Source of the DNA: Pseudomonas sp.
GTDB taxonomy: Bacteria; Pseudomonadota; Gammaproteobacteria; Pseudomonadales; Pseudomonadaceae
NCBI RefSeq assembly: GCF_030147005.1
Contig: NZ_JASLAW010000227.1
Location: 1-12,275 of the forward strand
Length of the DNA: 12,275 bases
Direction: 5' to 3'
Each line of letters opens with the position of its first letter. The first letter of the stretch is position 1. Shown here one piece after another: positions 7,896 to 12,275 of the stretch. The notes beneath the pieces were generated by a model. The model searched no databases, was not told the origin of the DNA, and saw only the letters and a program-made list of their open reading frames with translations. The translations under genes were made by a program, and so were the position numbers.

Positions 7896-9293
7896 AGGCG
7901 CGCCCAGGCAATGGCCGTAGCCTTGCTGCAGGCGCTCGACCTGATGCGGGTCGCGCAGTTGCGCCAGGGCGTAGCTGCGCACGCAATTGAGCAGGCGATA
8001 GCGCGTCGGGCCCAGGCCGGGCTCGACGCTCAGCAGCGAGGTGTTGACCAGACGCGCCAACAGGTGAGACAGGTCGGCGTGTTCAAGCTCGGTACCGGTC
8101 ACCATGTCGCTCAGGGTGGGCAGGGTCACCGCCATCTTGAACAAGCCAAGCTGCAGAAACAGCCAGCACTCCGGCAGGCTCAGGCGCTGGTAGCTCCAGT
8201 CCAGCGCCGCCGTCAGTGAACGATGGCGCTCGACCGCCGTGCGGCGACCGCGCATCAGCCCGTGCAAGCCTGTGCACAATTGCCTCTGCACACCGCCGAT
8301 GCCCAGCGCGTCGACTTGGGCGGCCGCCAATTCAAGGGCCAACGGGATACCGTCCAAGCGCCGGCAAATATCTCGCAGCGGCTTCAATTCCTGGGGCCGC
8401 AATACAAACCCCTGCTGACTGGCGCGCGCGCGCGCGACGAACAGTTGCACCGCAGGGCAGGCCATGGCCTGTTCGACACTGCCCAACGTCGACGGTGACG
8501 GCACGCTCAGCCGCGGCACGCGCACCACCCATTCGCCAGGCGCCAACAAGGCCTCGCGGCTGCTGATCAGCACGCTGACCTCGGGCGCCCTCTGGTGCAG
8601 CGCGCGCACCAGCTTGCGACAGGCACCCAGCAGCAGGTCCGCCCCATCGAGTACCAGCAGCAACTGACGCGAGGCCAAGCGCCGGCACAGCTCTTCGAGG
8701 CCGGCGGCGGGGGCCAGTTGCAATAGCGTGGCCAGATGGCCGAGCAGGTCGCTGGCAGCGCGCAGGCAGGTCACGTCGACCCACCACACCCCGTCGCGAT
8801 AGCGTGGCAACACGCGCTCGGCAAGGGCCAGGGCCACGGTGCTTTTGCCGACGCCGGCCACGCCCGTCAGGGTCAGCAGCCGTTGCCTGGCGATGCGCCG
8901 CACCAGCACGCTCACCAGTTCATCGCGACCGACCACCGGGCTGAGCCGCGCGGCCAGATTGTGCTGTGGCAGCAGCGTCGGCAGCGTGCCCTGCACGGGC
9001 GCGGCAAAGCAGTACCCGCGCTGCGGGTGATTGAGGATCAACCGTTGCACATCGAGGGCGCGACGCAACGCGGCAATGTGCACGCGCAGGTTGTTGTCTT
9101 CGACGACGCTGTTGGGCCAGACCCGCTCGATCAAGGTCGACTTGCTGATGAATTGCCCCGGTGTTTCCAGCAGCACCGCGAGAATATCCAAGGCGCGACC
9201 GCCCAACGGCACCGGCCAGCCTGCCTTGCTGACCAGGCGCTGTTGCCGATGAAAGGTGTAGGGGCCGAAGCTCACCGCCGCAGAATGATTCAT
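7842..9293 (-). CDS. Winged-helix STAND ATPase regulator (short paralogue)
   Basis: A 483-residue paralogue of the long convergent neighbour, collinear with its first 460 or so residues. The winged helix is at about 8-98 (FGPYTFHRQQRL, VWPNSVVEDNNLRVHIAALR, PQRGYCFAAP). Walker A is GVAGVGKST at 144-152 (Lys150), Walker B LLLVLDGADLLLG at 211-223 (Asp216), the sensor-like segment VLISSREALL at 241-250 and GxP LDGIPLALEL at 313-322. It stops soon after the segment matching RTYALEKL of the long form and so lacks the C-terminal helical sensor region. Its last 18 codons or so, stop included, lie antisense to the 3' end of the long gene (54 bp overlap). It could be a short natural form or a truncated gene that stayed open. 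A (GC)7 run at 8422-8436 lies inside it. No strong ribosome site is seen before 9293. Confidence 0.87.
   Translation of the reverse strand: MNHSAAVSFGPYTFHRQQRLVSKAGWPVPLGGRALDILAVLLETPGQFISKSTLIERVWPNSVVEDNNLRVHIAALRRALDVQRLILNHPQRGYCFAAPVQGTLPTLLPQHNLAARLSPVVGRDELVSVLVRRIARQRLLTLTGVAGVGKSTVALALAERVLPRYRDGVWWVDVTCLRAASDLLGHLATLLQLAPAAGLEELCRRLASRQLLLVLDGADLLLGACRKLVRALHQRAPEVSVLISSREALLAPGEWVVRVPRLSVPSPSTLGSVEQAMACPAVQLFVARARASQQGFVLRPQELKPLRDICRRLDGIPLALELAAAQVDALGIGGVQRQLCTGLHGLMRGRRTAVERHRSLTAALDWSYQRLSLPECWLFLQLGLFKMAVTLPTLSDMVTGTELEHADLSHLLARLVNTSLLSVEPGLGPTRYRLLNCVRSYALAQLRDPHQVERLQQGYGHCLGAPSGRPFVLQLVEQAAYAQ
8422..8436. repeat. Alternating GC dinucleotide tract in coding sequence
   Basis: Fifteen bases of uninterrupted alternating G and C encode an Ala-Arg-Ala-Arg-Ala run (about residues 287-291) of the short STAND regulator. 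Such tracts can slip in replication and can adopt Z-DNA. A change by one unit would shift the frame well before the GxP motif at 313-322. Confidence 0.8.
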
Positions 9294-9442
9294 GTCCGTA
9301 ACAGCGCTGAAACACCCGTGCTTGAGTGCCTGCGCAACCTTTTCCGTGGGCTCGACGGTATCTTGCCAGCTAGCGATGACAGGACAATGCTGGCACGGGG
9401 AGCGATACGGACAATTGGGTGCCTCAGACGGACATTTTGTCG
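9294..9442 (-). promoter_or_regulatory. Promoter region of short STAND gene with GGACA repeats
   Basis: This 149-bp gap separates the end of the GlxA-type gene from the start of the short STAND gene, and should carry the promoter of the latter. Read on the plus strand it contains GGACAAT at 9382-9388, GGACAAT at 9409-9415 and GGACATT at 9430-9436. The last two lie inside an exact ACGGACA repeat (9407-9413 and 9428-9434) spaced 21 bp, two helical turns, as expected for direct-repeat AraC-type operators. No confident promoter hexamers were found. Confidence 0.45.
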
Positions 9443-10393
9443 TTAACTGAACTGTTGTCGGTATTGGGTAGGGTTCAGGCCGAGCTTTTCACTGAACAGA
9501 AAGCGCATATGCCGCACGCTGCCGAAGCCGGCGTGGAAAGCCACGGTCTTGAGCGGTAAGTCGGTGGTTTCCAGCAGCTGCCGGGCACGGTCGATGCGCG
9601 CCCCTTGCAAGAACGCCATGGGTGTCATCTGCACTTCCTTGGCGAACAGTCGCGCAAAGTGGCGCGCGCTCATGCCGGCCATTTCGGCCATGGACTCAAT
9701 GGTGAAGGTTTGTTCGAGATGAGCCAGCACGTGGTGCTGCACGCGGGTTATCGGTGTTTCCTGGGGCGCCACGGCGGCGGTCATCGGGCTGAACTGGGCC
9801 TGGCCACCCTGGCGTTTCATTACCACCAGCAACACCTTGGCCACGTCCACCGCCACTTGCTTGCCGTGGTCCTGGGCGACTACCCAGAGGGCCAGGTCGA
9901 TACCGGCCGTGACGCCACCCGAGGTGATCAGGCGCCGGTCCTGCAAGTAGATGCGATCGGTTTCGACGATGGCGTTGGGGAACGCCTTGATCAAACGCTC
10001 GGTGTAGTGCCAATGGGTGGTCACGCGGTGGCCGTCAAGCAAGCCGGCATGCCCGAGCACAAAGGCGCCGGTGCAGATCGAACCGAAACGCTTCGCCCGC
10101 GGCGCCATCGCCTTCAGCCAGGGCAGCAGCGCCGGATGGCATTCGTTATAGGCACCCGGGCCGCCCGGCACCAATAGCAGGTCGTAGGCCGTCTGGGCCT
10201 GCTCCAACAGCAGATCGGTCTGGACCATCACGCCGCTGGACGCACGCAGCGGGCCGGGCTCAGTGCCGACGGTCAGGATTCGGTAGTGGTCGGCCGCCGG
10301 CAAGTAGCGGTTGGCAATCGAAAACACCTCAAGCGGCCCGGCCATGTCGAGCAGCAGGAAGTCCGGAAATAGCGCCATGGCCACGGTTTTCAT
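9443..10393 (-). CDS. GlxA-type regulator (DJ-1/PfpI + AraC domains)
   Basis: A 316-residue transcription regulator. Residues about 3-190 form a DJ-1/PfpI (class I glutamine amidotransferase-like) domain: MALFPDFLLLDMAGPLEVFS, LLLVPGGPG, and the nucleophile-elbow SICTGAFVLGHAG with Cys107, followed by TTHWHYTE and SGGVTAGIDLALW. The C-terminal AraC double helix-turn-helix (about 215-314) includes MAEMAGMSARHFARLF and AFHAGFGSVRHMRFLFSEK. In this family the first domain is thought to sense a ligand rather than catalyse. The ATG at 10393 starts directly at the beta-strand of the domain. An ATG at 10432 in frame would add 13 residues and has a possible AAAGGCG ribosome site, so it remains possible. 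It is divergent from the pirin gene, its most likely target. Known relatives regulate amine, arginine and isonitrile genes, but no specific role can be assigned. Confidence 0.93.
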   Translation of the reverse strand: MKTVAMALFPDFLLLDMAGPLEVFSIANRYLPAADHYRILTVGTEPGPLRASSGVMVQTDLLLEQAQTAYDLLLVPGGPGAYNECHPALLPWLKAMAPRAKRFGSICTGAFVLGHAGLLDGHRVTTHWHYTERLIKAFPNAIVETDRIYLQDRRLITSGGVTAGIDLALWVVAQDHGKQVAVDVAKVLLVVMKRQGGQAQFSPMTAAVAPQETPITRVQHHVLAHLEQTFTIESMAEMAGMSARHFARLFAKEVQMTPMAFLQGARIDRARQLLETTDLPLKTVAFHAGFGSVRHMRFLFSEKLGLNPTQYRQQFS

Positions 10394-10574
10394 AGGCGGG
10401 AAACGTCCATCGAAAAGGAATGCGAGCGGCATTATGGCACGCCTTTTACTGTCAACCCATGAGGGACAGTTATTCAGATTCCATCTTCTTAATGAATTCC
10501 ACGTTAACCATTAATCTTCTTCTCAACGCAAGCGCCCTGCCTATCGCAGCCCGCGCTCACTTGAGGAATGGACC
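10394..10574. promoter_or_regulatory. Divergent GlxA-type/pirin control region with dyads
   Basis: The AT-rich 181-bp gap contains ACTGTC at 10448-10453 and GACAGT at 10465-10470, a perfect dyad with an 11-nt centre. It also holds TTAATG at 10489-10494 and CATTAA at 10509-10514, a second dyad with a 14-nt spacer. The first dyad contains GGACAGT, close to the GGACAAT repeats on the other side of the GlxA-type gene. These are candidate operators for that regulator; promoter hexamers cannot be placed with confidence. Confidence 0.5.
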
Positions 10575-11297
10575 ATGCTGACTCTTCGCAAAGCTTCCGA
10601 ACGCGGCGCCGCCAATCACGGTTGGTTGAAGTCGTTTCATACGTTCTCCTTCGCCAACTACTGGAACCCCAAGGAGCAGGGTTTTTCCGACCTGCTGGTC
10701 ATCAACGATGACCGCGTCGCCGCCGGCAAAGGCTTCGGCCAGCACCCGCACCGCGACATGGAGATTTTCTCCTATGTGCTCGAAGGCGCCCTGGAACACA
10801 AGGACACCCTGGGCACCGGCTCGGTAATCCGTCCCGGCGATGTGCAATTGATGAGCGCCGGCAGCGGCGTGGCCCACAGCGAGTTCAACCACAGCCAGCG
10901 CCTTGGTGTGCACTTCCTGCAAATCTGGATCGTGCCCAACGAAGCCGGGGCCAAGCCGCGCTATCAGCAGGAGCACTTCAGCGAGGCGCAAAAACGCGGG
11001 CGCTTGCAGTTGATCATCTCGCCGGATGGCGCCGACGGCTCGTTGAATGTCCGCCAGGATGCGCGGGTGTACGCCGGGCTGTTCAACGGCGAAGAAAGCG
11101 CCCGCCTGGAGCTGGAACCGGATCGCTACGCCTACATCCACGTGGCACGCGGCAGCGTTGAGCTCAATGGCCAACGCTTGCAGGAAGGCGACGGTGTGCG
11201 AGTACGGGACGAGCGCCAGATTCGCCTGAGCCATGGCGAGGACGCCGAGGTGCTGGTGTTTGACCTGCGCCCCAATGAGCTGCCGCAGATGCCATGA
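10575..11297 (+). CDS. Pirin-family bicupin protein (YhhW-like)
   Basis: A 240-residue cytoplasmic pirin-family protein of usual bacterial length. The start region (ASERGAANHGWLKSFHTFSF) and first cupin (about 35-125) are strongly conserved. The metal ligands expected from human pirin (His56, His58, His101, Glu103) are present as His57 and His59 (GFGQHPHRDMEIFSYVLEG) and His101 and Glu103 (SGVAHSEFNH). The second cupin (about 140-235) has lost such ligands, as usual. Some members (E. coli YhhW, human pirin) have quercetin 2,3-dioxygenase activity in vitro, while others act as regulators or have no known job. The start is supported by GAGGAA about 8 nt upstream. It is divergent from the GlxA-type regulator and is probably controlled by it. 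It is followed by a long hairpin at 11304-11332. Confidence 0.95.
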   Translation: MLTLRKASERGAANHGWLKSFHTFSFANYWNPKEQGFSDLLVINDDRVAAGKGFGQHPHRDMEIFSYVLEGALEHKDTLGTGSVIRPGDVQLMSAGSGVAHSEFNHSQRLGVHFLQIWIVPNEAGAKPRYQQEHFSEAQKRGRLQLIISPDGADGSLNVRQDARVYAGLFNGEESARLELEPDRYAYIHVARGSVELNGQRLQEGDGVRVRDERQIRLSHGEDAEVLVFDLRPNELPQMP

Positions 11298-11303
11298 CGC
11301 TCG

Positions 11304-11332
11304 CAGCGATGGTCCGCAGAGGACCATCGTTG
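11304..11332 (+). terminator. Hairpin downstream of pirin gene
   Basis: CAGCGATGGTCC at 11304-11315 pairs with GGACCATCGTTG at 11321-11332 across a 5-nt loop, with one G-T wobble. It starts 7 bp after the pirin stop. No T-tract follows, so it is either a weak terminator or an mRNA 3'-end stabiliser. Confidence 0.5.
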
Positions 11333-11439
11333 GCATCGATAGTCACCATCAGCCCAATGAAGTTCTCTTAAAAAATGCGACGCGTAACATCAAACCCATG
11401 CCAAACGGCACCCAACTAAAACACTCGGAGCACACCACC

Positions 11440-11826
11440 ATGAAACGCCAACTCTTGCTTAGCCTCGCTTTCTCGGTACTCGCTGCAAACGCTTTCGCTC
11501 ACCCGGTAGTCGCCGAAGGTGGTGCGGATCGTCTGATTGAAACCCGCGTTGCCGAAGGTGGTGCGGATCGCCTGCAGGAACGTGGCCTGGCTGAAGGCGG
11601 TGCGGATCGCTTGCAGGAGCGTGGCCTTGCTGAAGGCGGTTCGGATCGCTTGCAGGAGCGTGGCCCGGCTGAAGGCGGTGCGGATCGCTTGCAGGAACGT
11701 GGCCTGGCTGAAGGCGGTGCGGATCGCCTGCAGGAACGCGGCCTGGCTGAAGGCGGTGCGGATCGTCTGCAGGAACGTGGCCTGGCTGAAGGCGGTGCTG
11801 AACGTCTGCTGAGCAACCACGTATAA
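11440..11826 (+). CDS. Small exported protein of eight 13-residue repeats
   Basis: A 128-residue protein. Residues 1-20 are a clear signal peptide (MKRQ, hydrophobic LLLSLAFSVLAA, cleavage site AFA before His21). The mature part is HPV and then eight 13-residue repeats (24-127) of consensus LAEGGADRLQERG, with the last one degenerate (LAEGGAERLLSNH) before a final Val. No enzyme motif and no cysteine are present; the mature protein should be highly charged, acidic and basic residues mixed, and secreted to the periplasm. From memory, related AEGGADR-repeat proteins in Pseudomonas are sometimes labelled 'phage infection protein', but I cannot confirm that label or any function. The start is set by CGGAG at 11426-11430, 9 nt upstream, and by the signal peptide. 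It is a single-gene unit ended by the terminator at 11851-11878. Confidence 0.85.
   Translation: MKRQLLLSLAFSVLAANAFAHPVVAEGGADRLIETRVAEGGADRLQERGLAEGGADRLQERGLAEGGSDRLQERGPAEGGADRLQERGLAEGGADRLQERGLAEGGADRLQERGLAEGGAERLLSNHV
11509..11820 (+). repeat. 39-bp tandem repeat array (8 units)
   Basis: Eight direct units of 39 bp lie wholly in the coding sequence and in frame (13 codons each). The inner units (3-7) are nearly identical, differing at a few bases such as GCGGAT/TCGGAT and CAGGAA/CAGGAG. Units 1 and 8 are the most diverged, as expected of an array that grows and shrinks by unequal exchange. The period being a multiple of three keeps the protein frame in any copy-number change. There are no spacers, so it is not a CRISPR. 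Confidence 0.95.
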
Positions 11827-11888
11827 CCCCTGCTGTTGAAGGGGCACCCCAAACCGGCCTGATCAGCCGGTTTTTTTTCGTCTCCGAT
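11820..11888 (+). repeat. 69-bp direct repeat, copy 1
   Basis: Exact match of 69 bp to 12207-12275. It runs from the last base of the 39-bp array through the stop codon and terminator to CTCCGAT. The bases before it differ between copies (A here, G in copy 2). Confidence 0.95.
11851..11878 (+). terminator. Rho-independent terminator of repeat-protein gene
   Basis: AAACCGGC at 11851-11858 pairs perfectly with GCCGGTTT at 11866-11873 across a 7-nt loop, and a run of eight T follows the stem GC core (11871-11878). A smaller hairpin, CCCCT at 11827-11831 with AGGGG at 11840-11844, lies between it and the stop codon. The A-rich opposite strand makes it potentially two-way. Confidence 0.9.
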
Positions 11889-11922
11889 TTGTGCTTTCAA
11901 GCAGGTTTGCAAACGCTAACGT

Positions 11923-11987
11923 GCGGGTGTAAGGCGCCTCACTTTGTGGCAAGGGGCGGGTGTCAGGCGCCTCACCTTGTGGCGAGG
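11923..11987 (+). repeat. 33-bp tandem duplication next to REP
   Basis: Two copies of a 32-bp segment (11923-11954 and 11956-11987) repeat with period 33 and three mismatches; each begins GCGGGTGT and ends TTGTGGC(A/G)AGG. The second copy runs straight into the REP at 11978, so the duplicated unit includes the REP head. Confidence 0.85.
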
Positions 11988-12020
11988 GAGCTTGCTCCCG
12001 TTGGACTGCGCAGCAGTCCT
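11978..12020 (+). repeat. REP element
   Basis: TGTGGCGAGGGAGC head with palindromes GGGAGC 11986-11991/GCTCCC 11994-11999 and GGACTGC 12003-12009/GCAGTCC 12013-12019. It is almost the reverse complement of the element at 1-42. Confidence 0.85.
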
Positions 12021-12063
12021 GAACCTGCCCACTCACACAGCCCGTGTCGACCGGGAGGCCGTC

Positions 12064-12089
12064 GCGGGAGCAAGCTCCATCGCCACAGG
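12064..12089 (-). repeat. REP half element
   Basis: CGGGAGCAAGCTCCATCGCCACAGG is a REP tail in the opposite orientation to the one at 11978-12020, so the two form a BIME-like inverted pair. One stem base is changed (CTCCA for CTCCC). Confidence 0.75.
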
Positions 12090-12103
12090 TATGCGGGTAA
12101 ACC

Positions 12104-12275
12104 TTACGCTTGGCGCTTGACCTTCAAATGCCGCGCATACCAGAGCCGTTGCGGTACGCGCTTGAACAGGCCCTTGAGCCGTTCTTCATCGGCGCTGAAA
12201 GTGATGCGTATAACCCCTGCTGTTGAAGGGGCACCCCAAACCGGCCTGATCAGCCGGTTTTTTTTCGTCTCCGAT
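12104..12275 (-). CDS. 3' end of an unrecognised gene, joined to duplicated terminator
   Basis: A minus-strand frame stays open from the window edge to a TAA at 12104-12106. The 33 residues outside the duplicated segment read ITFSADEERLKGLFKRVPQR followed by LWYARHLKVKRQA, which has charged/hydrophobic pattern and codon use typical of a real basic C-terminus. I do not recognise the family. The part from 12207 to 12275 is the antisense of the 69-bp repeat, so residues read there are unlikely to be native coding sequence. Either the gene was cut by a duplication, or the window ends at a misjoined contig edge. No start codon is visible. Confidence 0.5.
   Translation of the reverse strand, partial: SETKKNRLIRPVWGAPSTAGVIRITFSADEERLKGLFKRVPQRLWYARHLKVKRQA
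12207..12275 (+). repeat. 69-bp direct repeat, copy 2 (reaches window end)
   Basis: Exact copy of 11820-11888, including the stop codon of the repeat-protein gene and its complete terminator (12238-12265). It is not preceded by any part of the repeat array and is still identical at the final base, so its true length is not known. Confidence 0.95.

Noticed and set aside
11233..11439. Upstream in-frame extension of the repeat protein, overlapping pirin
   Set aside because: It would bury the clear signal peptide that starts at 11440, which has its own ribosome site.
11509..11820. Possible CRISPR array
   Set aside because: The 39-bp units are contiguous with no unique spacers and encode an in-frame repeat protein.
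11820..12207. Distance between the 69-bp copies (387 bp) equals the length of the repeat-protein gene
   Set aside because: The intervening sequence is unrelated to that gene, so I see no mechanism and treat the equality as chance.

Overview
The window looks like chromosomal DNA of a Pseudomonas of the fluorescens group. It is GC-rich, with dense two-strand coding and Pseudomonas-type REP/BIME palindromes (GGGAGC-NN-GCTCCC cores) in the gaps. Its gene families (YcaC-like hydrolase, pirin, GlxA-type regulator, and an AEGGADR-repeat exported protein) are common there. This assignment rests on recognition of families and style, not on a search.

Left part (1-3560). REP/BIME palindromes occupy 1-158. 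A minus-strand operon then reads, in transcription order, a membrane-anchored ABM-domain protein (3254-2664), an amidohydrolase_3 enzyme (2667-829, ATGA overlap) and a YcaC-like isochorismatase-fold hydrolase (801-184, 27 bp gap). It looks like a small-molecule catabolic or detoxification unit whose substrate cannot be read from sequence. A LysR regulator gene (4463-3561) lies upstream in the same orientation and is the obvious candidate controller.

Middle part (4464-9293). This is a block of regulators. An AraC-type protein reduced to its DNA-binding domain (4669-5067) is divergent from the LysR gene. It is followed by a 923-residue STAND ATPase with an N-terminal OmpR/CadC-type winged helix (5124-7895). 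A shorter paralogue of 483 residues (9293-7842) converges on it, and the two coding ends overlap by 54 bp. The short one has the winged helix and ATPase but lacks the long helical C-terminal sensor region.

Right part (9294-12275). A GlxA-type regulator (DJ-1/PfpI plus AraC domains, 10393-9443) is divergent from a pirin-family cupin (10575-11297) across an AT-rich promoter region with dyad symmetry. GGACANT-like motifs lie on both sides of the GlxA gene. Next is a small exported protein made of eight 13-residue repeats (11440-11826) with a strong terminator. The last stretch holds REP elements, a 33-bp tandem repeat and the 3' end of an unrecognised minus-strand gene. An exact second copy of the 69 bp after the repeat array, terminator included, runs to the last base of the window, which may mark a rearrangement or an assembly edge.

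The most unusual items are the paired long and short STAND regulators with interlocked 3' ends, the 39-bp-periodic exported repeat protein, and the terminal 69-bp duplication.
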